From: Przewalskia tangutica
Lineage: Eukaryota; Streptophyta; Magnoliopsida; Solanales; Solanaceae
NCBI GenBank assembly: GCA_029844215.1
Contig: CM056728.1
Location: 85,063,676-85,127,675, forward strand
Direction: 5' to 3'
DNA: 64,000 bases
A program made the position numbers and the translations under genes. Position 1 is the stretch's first letter, and each line of letters opens with the position of its first letter. The notes under the pieces are model-generated. The model worked only from the letters and a program-made list of their open reading frames with translations. It had not been told where the DNA came from and did not search any database. Positions 25,230 through 36,781 of this stretch are shown here, piece by piece.

Positions 25230-26466
25230 TGATGCGTGATTTATGCACACACTAAACACAAGTGCACGTGTCGTGACAAGTAATATAGTCTAGAAGACCG
25301 AGTTATCGTCCTCAGGGATTAGTGTCCAATTATCAACCTCTATTCTATGGTATCTATTTGGTAACCGATAATTGATGAATTGTTTATAACTATAATTATA
25401 GATGCTAACTAAATTACTTTATTTTACTTCAGATATGGTGGAAATAGGGCTTCCAAATCTCCTCAACTATCCGCTCATCTTACTTGTTAATGCAATTAAT
25501 TATGGTTCTTCTTCTATTTTGAGACAGCAGGTTAACTAAGCCGTTTTATACTCCTGTTAAGGTAATATAAACACTCAACCCCAATATAGAACCCTTCTAC
25601 CTTTCGATGACAAGATTGACTATAATGGAGGATTAAGAGCAATAACATATTAAGCTACACAAGTATCGGGGTACTTTCGTCCACGATTTAACCTATGTTT
25701 ATTCAACTATAGCATATTCACAATCTCCCCTTTCGGCTTTCGATTAGAAATCATATAGGTTATGATAATTAGTGATCAATTAATTACCAAGCAATCAAGA
25801 CAAATATTGAATAAATCTCAACAATAAGAAGAAGAAATCAACACATGCATTAATTCATAAGAATGAGTTTCAAGTGATTCGATATGGAAAGCCCTAAATT
25901 AAGTTAGTTCCTAGCCATAGACATGTCAAGAACTAAACTAATATCCAACATAAATTGAAAAGAAATAAAATAAAGAACAAAGAAATTACACAAAAGTAGT
26001 CTTCAATCTTGATCTCCAAGGTTGTGATGAATTATTAAAAGTGGGAACCCTTATTCTGACCTAGGAAGGTCCTTTTTATAGCCTCAAAAACGTTCCCAAA
26101 CTTTTCCTTCTTGGCCTTGGCCCATTCCCATTCGGATTTGGCAGAATTCCCCGCCGGCCATTCGTGAATCAGCCGCGGCGCCAAACTCCCGCGCTGCAGA
26201 CTTTGGGCGCCGTGGCGCTCTGATGCTGCTGGTTCGAGGCACCGCGGCGCCGCCCTGTTTCTCGCCCGGGTAGCCAACTTTCTAGCTTTTTGAGCTCTGG
26301 AACCTCTGTTTTTGCCCTCTTTTCGCTCCTTTTCGCCAATGTGCCACTTTAAACCATTATGACTCAAAAGAAAGAAAATTTATCCTAAGACAACACATAT
26401 TTGTACAAAAATGGGCAAAAGACTAACTAAAATGACTCAAAAAGTATTTATAAAATACACCGATCA
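25230..26466 (-). repeat. 5' LTR of element 2
   Basis: 1237 bp, minus-strand start TGATCGGTG at 26466 and end CACGCATCA at 25230. GC-rich cassette at about 26150-26275, TATA-like CTATAAAAAGG (minus) near 26077-26087. The right side meets target duplication GGGT and then the last bases of element 1. Confidence 0.92.
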
Positions 26467-27622
26467 GGGTGTAACAACGTTATTATGCAGTTTTTATGGA
26501 CTATTTTGTGGTGTTAGGCTGCTGGAAATTCAGCCACCTTAATGCATGTTTAAATGTAGTAGTTTCTAATGAAAGTCCTAAGGATTAAGGGTGTAGAAAG
26601 GCTTCACATTTTACCCTTGTTGTTGTGGGATATTGGGCTGATTTGTATGGACTGTTTTATGTGATTGTGGGCAGAATTTTACACGTCTAGTAGGCGTGTA
26701 ATCCCCTTTGGTTAACTGTTGGTTATGCCCTTAAGTGTGGCTTGTTGGTTGTTGAATTTGGGCCTTGGAAAAGGTGGAAATTACGTAGAAACAAAGGAAG
26801 TGCTGCCCAATTTTCCGTAGAATAAGAGACCCTTTGTTGGTATTAATCTACCTTAGAAAGCTTGGAATTGATAATCGTGTTATTTTTGTTATAGGTTGAA
26901 GTACTTTGAGACGTATTCTAGATTGTAGAGTTGGTTAGTCGCCAAAAAGGTATGTGAACTATCCTTTCTTCTTCTAGCATGATTCTATGTTTTAAAGTGA
27001 GTGTATCCTACTCCTTAGTGATGTAATTCTTGATAGTACTTTGGATTTTCTAAAATAGAAGCTGCTCTATATACTTTCTTGATAGTACTTTGATTTTATA
27101 AAATGGAAGTGGTTCTATCCATACTTTTGATAGTACTTGGGGTTTCTAAAATGAAAGATTGTTATATCTATTCTCTTGATAGTACTTGGGGTTTCTAAAA
27201 TAAAATATTGTTATATCTATTCTCTTGATAGTATTTTGGGTTGTCTAAATGAAAGTATTTCATTTTAGTTCATTCTAGTATTTGAAAGAAGTTACATGAT
27301 TGAAAGGTATAAATTACTTGGTGTTAAAAGTATACTTGAATTGGTTTGAAAAGTATAACTTACTTGAGTTTAAAAATGTAGTAACTTGATTATAAAAGTG
27401 GAAGTGTCTTGATACTATGAGTGTTAGTGTTTTGTGGTTTATAAATGAGAAGATGTATGGCGGACGTACATAGTACTTCGGGTTCAATTTCCCTATTATT
27501 ACTAGATGTGATATTGCCTTGAGTTCTCTTAAAATGATAGTTCATTCTATTTGTGCTAATGAGAGTCGGAGATGATTTAAAATTGTATAGTTGGATCATG
27601 TGGGTACGTCCATGATTACGAC

Positions 27623-28336
27623 TAGGGCTGTTAGTGGTTCGGATATACTCGAGAACCGGACCAAACCGACGTAATCCGACCAAACCGACCGAAACTTAAC
27701 AGTCCTGATACGAGTATCTAAAAATACCCGACCGTTAAAGGAACCGACCAGAACCCAGAAAATACCCAGAATCCGCCCCACCCCCACCCCCGCCCCTCCA
27801 CCAAGACTCCCCACCCCTGGTCCCTCCACCAAGACTCCCTGGGCCCCTCCCGCCACCCACCACTCACCACTCACAAATTTCACCAAAGAAGCCCCCAAAT
27901 TTCTCCCGGCTCTAATTAGTTGTAAATTGATCAAACTTTATATGGTCATAACTTTGCGGACGTCCGTGAGAATAATCCCAAACGGACTAAAGTCCGTTTG
28001 CTTCACCTGATTTCTCCAAAACCGTCCATATTGCCCCTCAATTTCTCTTTTCCCAAATCGTTACGTTTTCCATTTTCAAATCTAAATATCTCGCGATGTA
28101 CAATTGATTTCAACGTAAAATTGTGGCACCGCGTCCGAGAATGTCAATTTCGATTGGAAATTCAATTTAAAAAAAAAATAATAATGGCCCGACGAAATTC
28201 TTAACCGGCCCGAGAAGCCGACCGATAAGGTTTCGGTCCGATCGATTCGCCCCAGACCGAAACCTCGGTCGGTCCGGTCCGACCGTAAGCTTATCGGTCC
28301 GGTCGATAGCCGATACCGGACCGACCGTAAAGACTA
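27623..28336. mobile_element. hAT-type non-autonomous element, copy 1
   Basis: 714 bp beginning TAGGGCTGTTA and ending GACTA, flanked by a perfect 8-bp duplication ATTACGAC (27615-27622 and 28337-28344). The 8-bp target duplication and TAGGG terminus fit hAT elements. Its interior (AACTTTATATGGTCATAACT, TCTAAATATCTCGCGAT, GATAAGGTTTCGGTCCG) matches the element at 42978-43729. It encodes no transposase and the terminal repeats are imperfect. Confidence 0.85.
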
Positions 28337-28530
28337 ATTACGACATAAATCGTATTGTGAAAATTGTATAGTTGGATCATGTGAGTACGTCCATGATTAC
28401 GACATAAATCTTATTGTGAAAATTATATAGTTGGATCATGTGAGTACGTCCATGATTACGACATAAATCTTATTGTGAAAACGGTATAGTTGAAATCATG
28501 TGAGTACGTCCATGATTAGGACTTGAACAT
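28337..28530 (+). repeat. 59-bp tandem repeat array in LTR-G
   Basis: Units beginning ATTACGACATAAATC start at 28337, 28396, 28455 and (diverged) 28515. A further partial unit at about 27585-27622 lies on the other side of the hAT insertion, so the array predates it. Confidence 0.9.
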
Positions 28531-29023
28531 TATATAAACTCATGGACAAGCTCCATGATGCGAGTACAAATACTCTTTGCCGTTAATCTAACTCTTTAAA
28601 GGCATAACTTAAAAGGTAAAGTTGACTGTCATTACTCTCATATTTGCAAGGCACAGTGTACTGTTATTTTGAATTATCATACATGCCTTCTGTTATATTT
28701 GTACTGTATGATCTCTTTTACAGTACTTATTGTTTCACATACTTGGTACATTTTCCGTACTGACCCCCTTTCTCCGAGGGGCTGCGTTCATGCCGCAGGT
28801 TTAGGTACGCTGTTTGGTGATCTGCAAGTGTAGGATTCGTGCTCAGAGTTTTTGGGATAGCTCCATTGTTCCGGGGCTTATCATTTTGGTATAGATCTTT
28901 CATTACAGGCTTTTGTACAACTATGGGTACGGCGGGGCCTTGTCCCGTCATAGTTCTGTAAAACTCATAGAGGTCTGTATTCATATGTTGGATTGGACTC
29001 GTGTACAGTGTAGTTTCTTTTGG

Positions 29024-29024
<1 letters not shown>

Positions 29025-29078
<54 letters not shown>
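29025..29078 (+). repeat. (TA)n microsatellite
   Basis: About 27 uninterrupted TA dinucleotides within LTR-G. Confidence 0.97.
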
Positions 29079-29082
<4 letters not shown>

Positions 29083-29219
29083 GCCTTATCGGTTTTGCCT
29101 TTGCATGTTTGTAAAAAATAATGAGTGGTATTTAACTTTCGCGGGTAACTTGGGTCGTAAAGGGTAGAAGGGTGCCCAGGTAGGGCACCAGTCGCGGGCT
29201 CGGGGTTTGGGTCATGACA

Positions 29220-30930
29220 TGGTGCTCCGGCACCTGGCGGACAAGGTATGTTTGTAATTGAAATTAATCTATCTATAAATGATTCTCACTCCTGGGTACT
29301 TGATACCGCTTGTGGCTCACACATTTGTACAAATATGTAGGGGCTAACTGATAGTAGGAAGGTCGGGCCTCGAGAGGTGGACTTGCGTTAGAAACGGAGC
29401 ACGAGTTGCTGCTGAGCGTGTGGGAACTTATTGGATAGATTTACATTCCGGCAATGTTTTGATGTTAAACAATTGTTATTATGTTCCTTCTTTGACAAGA
29501 AACATTATTTCCATTCCTGTACTTGATTCAGAGGGTTTTTCCTCAAACACTTCTAATGAAAATATTGTTTGACTTTAGATAATGTTGTGTATGGAATTGC
29601 ACCTCTTGTGAATGAATTGTATACATTAAATTGCCGCAGAGAAATTTTCAATGTACAAAATAAAAGAGCTAAGTTAAATGAAAGAAATTCTACCTACTTA
29701 TGGCATTGCAGACTTGGTCATATCAATCAAACGAGGATATAACGGTTGAGAAAATAAAATTACCTAGAACCATTTGACTTACAATCTTATGGTAACTGTG
29801 AATCATGTTTGAAGGGTAAGATGACCATTAAACCTCTTTCTGAAAAGGGGATTCGTGCCAAGGAGGTGCTTGAGTTGGTACATACGGACGTATGTGGACC
29901 TTTTCCGACTCAAGCTAGAGAAAGTTTCTCATACTTCATCACTTTCACAGACGACTTATCAAGGTGTGGATATGTGTATCTTATGAGACACAAATCCGAG
30001 GCCTTTGAGAAGTTTAGGGAGTTTAAGTGTGAAGTTGAGAAACAACTTTCAAAGAGTATCAAGACTCTCCGATCTGATCGAGGGGGTGAATACTTGAGTA
30101 AAGAATTTCTTGACTACTTAAAGCTTCATGGAGTTCATTCTAAATGGACACCTCCTGGAACACCACAGATGAATGGTGTTGTCGAGAGGAGAAATCGAAT
30201 CTTACTTGATATGGTTCGTTCCATGATGAGCTTTTTACCTCTTCCTACATACCTTTAGGGATATGCTATTCTAACCTCGATATATGTTCTGAATAGAGTT
30301 CCTTATAAATCAGTTGAAAAGATGTCATATGAGATATGGTGTGGCAAGAAGTCTGATACTTAGACACATGAGGCCCTGGGGGTGTCCTGCATATGTCAAA
30401 AGTTGATCACTGATAAGTTGGAGTCTACAAGTGAGATATGTTACTTTGTTGGGTATCTAAAGGAAACTAAGGGATACTACTTCTATCTTCCTGGAGAACA
30501 TAATATTATTGTTTCCAGGAATGCAACTTTCCTTGAAGAAGAATATGTCTACAAGGAAGAGGGTTGCACAGAGATAAAACTTGAAGAAATTCAAGAATAA
30601 AGTAACATAGAGGTTGAAAACTTGCCGAGTGAACAAGAAGGATTCAGTGGGAGCTTATGGTAAAGATTGGGTATTTCGGATACGCCCTTCAGCCAGTGGG
30701 AGTGCTACGAGGAATGATGCAGAAATGCAAGATCCTCCGGCACAGACCTTGGGAGAAAGTGCAGGGACTGCGCCTCCTCCAATTCAGGAAAGACATGAAA
30801 ATGATATTCCTGAAGCTCTAATGTTGGTGGATCAACCAACATACATGAACTTTCTCACAGTCAGAATATACCTGAAACTGAACTGCAAGACACTCAACTT
30901 TGTAGGTCTGTCAGAACTCATCGTCCTCTG
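29220..30930 (+). pseudogene. Copia C1: protease and integrase region
   Basis: The segment opens inside the polyprotein, directly after LTR-G. A protease-like WVLDTACGSHICTN lies at about 29297-29338. A decayed pre-integrase region is followed by CESCLKGKM. The integrase core lies at 29809-30258 (VHTDVCGPFP; LRSDRGGEYLS; MNGVVERRNR), with all three catalytic residues visible. A stop at 30258 and further frame changes follow; 30382-30600 continues with VGYLKETKGYYFY. Gag and the 5' LTR are missing. Lineage within copia is not assigned. Confidence 0.85.
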
Positions 30931-31034
30931 AAAAGACTAAATCTACTTGTGGAAACACAAAATGAGTTAGATATTCCTGACGACAATGAGCCTACAACCC
31001 ATAACGAAGCAATGCTAGACATTGATTCAAAGAG

Positions 31035-32563
31035 ATGGAAAGAAGTCATGAAATCCGAAATGAAATCTATGTATATCAATCAAGTGTGGACTTGGTTGAT
31101 TTGTCAAATGGGGTTAAACCCATAGGATGCAAATGGGTCTTTAAGAAGAAGATTTATGCATATAGCAAGATTCAGACTTATAAAGCTAGACTAGTGGCTA
31201 AAAGTTTTACTCAGCGTCCTGTAGTGGATTATGATGAGACCTTTTCACCTGTTGCTAAGATTAAGTCTATTCAGATTTTGCTTGCGATTGCTGCACATTA
31301 TGACTATGACATTTGGCATATGGACGTCAAGACTGCATTCCACAATGGTAATCTAATTGAGGAAGTGTATATGAAACAACCTGAGGGTTTTTCATGTGAG
31401 TCCAGACCAAATGTTGTGTGCATGCTACAGAAGTCCATTTATGGACTTAAGCAGGACTTTAGGAGTTGAAACATTTGCTTTGACAAGGCTATCAAGTCAT
31501 TTGATTTCGTCAGAAGCAAAGAGGATCCTTGTGTTTATTTCAAACGCAAGGATGAAGGCATTGTCTTCATTATTATATATGTTAATGACATAGTGATAAT
31601 GGGAGACAATAGGGCCCTTATGCAGTCAGTTAAGGATTGGTTGTCCCAGACCTACATGATGAAGGATTTAGGTGAAGCCTGCGACATTCTGGGAATTAGG
31701 ATCTATAGAGATTGACCTAATAGATTGTTGGGGCTGTCATAGTCAGTCTACATAGACAAAGTGCTTAGACGCTTTTCAATGGAGAATTCCAAGAAAGGCG
31801 GTCTTCCGATAGGTCAAGGCATCAAGTTATCGGGCTGCCCTTCTAGTGATGTAGAACTTGAGCACATGAAGAGGATATTGTATGCTTCGGCTATAGGATC
31901 GATCATGTATGTCATGACCTGTACTAGGCTAGATGTGGCCTTTGCACTTAGTATGTCTTGCAAGTTCCAGTAAAATCCTGGTGAGGATCACTGGAAGGCA
32001 GTCAAGAGTATTCTTAAGTACCTCAGACGTACTAAATATTACTTCTTAGTCTATGGTGGAAGTAATGAGTTGGTTGCCACTGGGTATACCGATGATAGTT
32101 TCCAAACAGATGTTGATGATTTCAAATCCCAGTCTGGTTACACATTCATTTTCAACGGAGGAGCAGTGAGCTGGAAGAGTTTCAAACAAGCTACCATCAA
32201 GACTCGACTCATCAAGCGAGTACATTCTTTGGAGCGGAAGTCGCTAAAAGGTTCGCCACGATTTATGAGTTCCTGAAGGAACTAGGGGTTGTTCTGAGTG
32301 CTAGTTGTCCAATAACCATTTATTGTGACAATACTGGTGCAATTGCATAGGTAAAGGAATCAAGATCAACAAATGGAAACAACCATGTACCGAGAAAGTA
32401 CCACATCCTGAGAGAGATGGTGGAAGCTGAAGATATCAAGATAAATTATATTCCTACAGACAATAATCTTGCAGACCCGTTTACTAAACTATTAAGCTTG
32501 GTTAAGCATAATGGTCATTTTGAGAACATGGGTATTAGATATGTTGATGATTGGCTCTAGGTC
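31035..32563 (+). pseudogene. Copia C1: reverse transcriptase and RNase H
   Basis: RT begins with IGCKWVFKKKI and YKARLVAKSF, continues DYDETFSPVAK and WHMDVKTAFHNG, and reaches the catalytic box at about 31577-31591, which reads YVND instead of YVDD. RNase H follows in other frames (TGYTDDSFQTD at about 32080), with the terminal KINYIPTDNNLADPFTK ending near 32560. Several stops (for example near 31467, 31714 and 31971) and the lost catalytic Asp show it is dead. Confidence 0.87.
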
Positions 32564-32584
32564 AAATGGGAGATTGAAAGTATA

Positions 32585-34115
32585 TGTATGTCCTAGAGAC
32601 AATCAGTATTAGGACACATGTATTTTATACACATTAATATTTATATATTAATGATGATTAATATTATGGCATTTGCATTTGTTGAATTATTAATTGATTG
32701 TTTATGATATTCTATAAATGCATCCCTAGAGGTTACGTGATTATTAATTGAGTGAGAAATTAATATCATAGCGTAACACTATTAAAATCGCCTCGACTAA
32801 TGATCATTGAGATTGTGATATTGATGATATATTATACGTCGACATGTGGTATGCATCATATCCTTAGGGATGTAGTATGTATCACTTGCTACGAGTTATG
32901 GCAACTCGTGATAGACACATGAATACCTATTGAAATATTGATATACCCTACTGATGCACTATTTGTTATATGTCTAAAGTGTCATCGGTGTGTGGGAGAT
33001 AGTAGTCCTTAGACTTGAGGTCGATATCATCTTATTCACGGAGTAATATACTTTAATCATGTCCTAAGCTCAAATGTCTTATAGGTTGAGACACGGCTTG
33101 TTTTGGGTACATTACGAAGTGGATTAAAGGTGGTAGTTGAGCCAAGATTATGATTCGTTTTTCGAATGCATATTCGAGAGAACACTCATATTCTCTTAAG
33201 ATATTAGGTTGACTAAGTCATTGGTCAATGCAGTGGATATGTCTTTGATATGGTCATGTTGTCAACTAATATAGATGAGTTATTATGATCAAGCCATTTG
33301 GATAGACACTTGACAAATCCTAAGCTTCATTGAGTGTGTCGTGAATGAAAGAATTTTATCTTCCCACATAGAGGTTCAGTTCACGTGTTTCGTGTAGCTA
33401 AACTTTACATAATGAGGTTCGTCTTTCGGCACAGTCTAGAAGTTTCGTGAAAATCCTAATGATATTAGTATCAATATGTAGAGGCCTGAAGGGTAAACAC
33501 TAAGTCAAACGTTCCGTTGATTGAAGGATGTAGTTAGAAAGAGATATCTTTATGTTCGGTTGATAATCGGGACATTAGAAATGGGAAAAAGGGCAGAAAA
33601 TGGGACAGGACTGCAGTTCCTTGATTTAGGACCGCGGTGCCAAGAACACTGGGAAGCACCGCGGTGCCTGTGCGTGTTCTAGCAGTCCAAATTCAACCCA
33701 GTCCACTTTCTGATGGGCCCAGCCCATGGAAACATCAAGAAGCTCTTATTTTGTCTTATAAATAAGAGGCTTCCCTTCCCATTCTAAACACACAAAACTT
33801 AAGAGAGGTAATCTCTTATAAAACTCTGCAGAAATCCCTAGCATATCTAAAGATAGTAAATTACATCAAAGTTCTAAGAACCTACAACTTGCAAATCAAG
33901 GAACGTTTGAGTGTGCACCTTGGACTACACAAAGCTTAAAGATTCAACAGCTTGGATAGTAATCTTCAAAATGTAACTCTTCGTTCGAAGTTTTACACTA
34001 GCTTTGTGATTATATTTTACATTACATATCATCCTACAGTCTGACCGCCTACGTTGGATTTGAAACATAAATTTTCAAATTTCGCTGCGTGTACGAACCT
34101 GACACAAACGCGTAC
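32585..34115 (+). repeat. 3' LTR of copia C1 (right end approximate)
   Basis: A purine-rich AAATGGGAGATTGAAAG precedes TGTATGTCCTAGAGACA at 32585, the likely LTR start. A TATA-like CTTATAAATAAGAGG is at about 33755-33769. A GC-rich pair of ACCGCGGTGCC palindromes (about 33629-33676) lies roughly 80 bp upstream of it. The right boundary is uncertain because no second LTR is in the window; GACACA near 34110 is a guess. Confidence 0.6.
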
Positions 34116-34314
34116 AGAGAGATCGTGAAATCCAAGTTATTTTCTTTGAGTGAATTTGGACAAAAGATGATGAAGCATTGAGGAAGCTGTTATGTGAGGT
34201 TGTAGTGGATCAGATGTTGCACAGTATCTGGCCTTGGTAATTTAATTTTCCAAGTAAATATCGATATAAAGTTGGATGGTTCACCTTCATTTATAAACAA
34301 TTTCACTCTAGGAT

Positions 34315-35623
34315 TGATCGGTGTATTTTATATACACTTTTTGAGTCATTTTTAGTTAGTATTTTACTCATTTTGTTGATGTTTAGTATAGTATAAGGGT
34401 CGTTTTTCTTCCTTTTGTGTCACAACGGTCAAAAATAGAGAAATGGCGAAAAGAAGACTAAATGAGCATAATTGAGATGGAATTGCACACTAAAAGGGCC
34501 AATAAATGAAGTCTAAGAAGTCTCGGGAAGTATAGAGGAGATCGACGGCCTTGACGAATCGACGATTTAAACAAAATCTACCAAAATATCACACCGCGCC
34601 GCGACGCTTCTTGAATTTTCCGAAAACTTGCAGATTTTTCGGCGTCGTGGCGCCCAATATCAGGACCACGACGCCGACGCGGGATTTTTTTGACGTTTTG
34701 GGCCGAATTTGACACATTTTCAGAGTCCAAAAGGGATAACTTTTCCTACCTACAAAACCTATATAATCCCTAAAACCCTGCTCATTATTCATTCTATCCA
34801 TTGTACATACAACACAACTCTAGAAGGCGAAGATTTGAGACCTAGTTCAAGTATTTTCTTTTCTTTCTCTTTTCTTTGTTTATTTCAGTTCATGTATGGA
34901 GATTGTATTAGTTCTTAGCGTGACTATGGCTAGGAGCTAATTACTTTATTAGGGATTCATTGTGATTCGCTTGAAACTCTTATTCATGAATTAATGCATT
35001 AGTTTATTTTCTTCTTCACTTGATTAAGATTTATCCAATAGTTGTTTTGATTGCTTGATAGTTAATTAGCTACTAATTATCATCACTTATATGATTTTAA
35101 ATCGAAATCCGAAAGGGGAGATTCTGAATATGCTATAGTTGAATAAACATAGGTTAAAATCGTGGATGAAAGTACCCCGATACTTGTGTAGTTTTATAGG
35201 TTATTGTTCTTAATCCTCCTTTGTGGTAAATCCTGTCATCGAAAGATAGAAGGGTTCTCAGATCGGTTGAGTGTTTATATATCCTAACCAGAATATAAAA
35301 CGGTCTAGTTAACCTGCTATCTTAACGTAGAAGAAGAAGTCAGTCTAATTGTATTAAGGATTGAATATAGTGGATAGTTGATGATCTTGGAAGCCCTAAT
35401 TCTCCGTCATAACTGATTTAAATCAAAGTATTTTCATAATTAGTTTATTTCCTGCATTATTAGTCTAGAATTCCAAACCAATTAACGTTAACCAAATAGA
35501 AACTAAAGCATAGATAATCGATACTTGAAAACCAGTCCCTGAGGACGATATTCGGTTTTACCCAGACTATATTACTTGTACGATACGTGCACTTGCGTTA
35601 AGCGTGTGGATAAATCGCTATCA
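34315..35623 (+). mobile_element. Solo LTR of the Athila-like family, diverged
   Basis: It starts TGATCGGTGTATTTTATA, ends CGCTATCA and is flanked by the 5-bp duplication AGGAT (34310-34314 and 35624-35628). It aligns with the LTRs of elements 2 and 3 but is clearly diverged. A GC-rich cassette at about 34590-34690 precedes a TATA-like CCTATATAATCC near 34758. Open frames in it are chance. Confidence 0.92.
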
Positions 35624-35687
35624 AGGATCAAGGTGGAGATACATGTTTAGCATCAAATCCCTTCAAAAGGTCAAGCCCCTCAAAACT

Positions 35688-36781
35688 TCAATACCCAAAA
35701 AATAATGTAACTTGCCCAGAAGTACTGCAGGACTCGCAGTTGTTTTGGCGCCGCGGCGCTGACGACGGGTTCGACATATTTTCTGGGTTTAACGTATTTT
35801 CTGGCAAACCTGAAAGATATCGGAGAACATAGGGAGAGATAGCATCATCCAAAAAATCATAAGAACTAGACACGAGTTTTTCTACTTTAGAAAAGGGAAA
35901 TTGGGATTCATCAAAGAGAACATGACGACTAAGGATGATTCGTTTAGAGGACAAATCAAAACATTTATAACCACGGTGATTTGACGGAAAACCCAAAAAG
36001 ACACAAGGAGTAGAACGTGTCTGAAGTTTGTTGATTGTAGTGGATGGAAACAGTGGATAACATAAGCATCCGAAGACCCTAAGATGAGTGTATGACGGAG
36101 TCTTATTGTATAACACTTTTAGAGGGGATGAATATGTCAAACCTTTAGAGGGAAGAATATTTAGGAGATCGGTAGTCATTTGTAGTGCATGATGCCAAAA
36201 TAATTGAGGAACGGAAGAATGAACCAATAAAGTGCGGACAATATTATTACTGGTACGAATTTTTCGTTCAGCTTTCCCATTTTTTGAAGACGTATGAGGA
36301 CAAGAAAAACAAAAATTTATCTCATTTTGAGCACAAAACTCCCTAAATTCTCCATTATCATACTCTTTGTCATTATCACATTGAATATTTTATATTTTCC
36401 GTTCGAATTGTGTTCTTATGAAGGCTCTAAATTTTATGAAGATGGAAAAAATTTGAGATTTTTTCGCAATTGGAAACGTCCATAAATATTTAGTATAGTC
36501 ATCTAAGAATAGAACATAATAACGATGACTCATAGAACTGAGAACATGAGATATCCATAAATCACTATGAATAATTTCAAATGGCATAGATTCGAATTTG
36601 AAGCTAAAAATGATAATTTAATAATCTTTTTCAACGCACAAGATTGACAAATTAGAGTACTACGCGTACCCTTACAAGAAATAAACTTATGTCTATCTAA
36701 AGAAGATAAAATAGACGACCCCGGATGACCTAGACGAGCATGCCACAAGGAAGGAGCAAGAGTTGCAAAGGTGGATGGCAT
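35688..36781 (-). pseudogene. Copia C2: integrase region
   Basis: Reading downward, 36781-36530 has the GAG-pre-integrase zinc-binding set (WHARLGHPG, CQSCAL). 36587-36390 starts the integrase core (IIHSDLW; FLDDYTKYLW). 36227-35688 holds the integrase C-terminal region (RVFGCLCYP; VFLGFPSNHRGYKCFDL). The frame runs into a GGCGCCGCGGCGC palindrome at about 35744-35757 and stops. RT, RNase H and the 3' LTR are missing, so the element is truncated. Short LTR and lack of a visible zinc knuckle suggest an Ale/Retrofit-like lineage, tentatively. Confidence 0.82.

Larger units (their letters stand above)
16934..26466 (-). mobile_element. Element 2: Athila-like Ty3/gypsy retrotransposon
   Basis: Minus-strand element with LTRs at 25230-26466 (5') and 16934-18183 (3'), inserted six bases from the end of the 5' LTR of element 1. 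The target duplication GGGT is at 16930-16933 and 26467-26470. Order: PBS of tRNA-Asp type, a shortened gag plus protease, RT, RNase H, integrase, about 1.7 kb of non-coding DNA, PPT and 3' LTR. The protease (CDLGAGINLIP) and integrase C-terminus (KLVFGKACHLPVELEHRAYW) are typical of the Athila lineage. It carries a 1.2 kb templated insertion (22795-23998). I see no env-like gene. Confidence 0.88.
1..26476 (-). mobile_element. Element 1: nested Ty3/gypsy chromovirus (Tekay/Del-like)
   Basis: A full-length but decayed gypsy element, read on the minus strand and cut by the window start. In transcription order it has a 5' LTR (26476 down to 10503, interrupted), a tRNA-Met-type PBS, gag, protease, reverse transcriptase, RNase H, integrase, a chromodomain-like C-terminus, a polypurine tract and a 3' LTR (2215 down to base 1). 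The order PR-RT-RH-IN plus a chromodomain is that of chromoviruses; LTRs near 3 kb and the D-P-G-S protease site fit Tekay/Del. Two plus-strand solo LTRs and one Athila-like element are inserted in it. Its outer right boundary is read from the tail GTAACA at 26471-26476, where LTR-G resumes. Many frameshifts and stops make it non-coding. Lineage rests on family knowledge, not on a tree. Confidence 0.85.
26477..29219 (+). repeat. LTR-G: Tekay-like LTR, 5' part displaced by element 1
   Basis: Sequence related to solo LTRs A and B: GGGCAGAATTTTACACGTC, CCAATTTTCCGTAGAATAA, a GTATGT motif at 26950-26955, the hairpin block at about 28720-28800, and the end GGGTCATGACA at 29219. It starts mid-LTR at 26477, exactly where element 1 ends, so element 1 inserted into it and its first part should lie left of the window. 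It ends against the copia element C1, so it is a solo LTR or the 3' LTR of an element inserted in C1. It contains a hAT-type MITE, a 59-bp array and a TA microsatellite. Confidence 0.82.

Noticed and set aside
29025..29078. Origin-like AT tract
   Set aside because: A simple (TA)n microsatellite inside an LTR; nothing suggests replication function.
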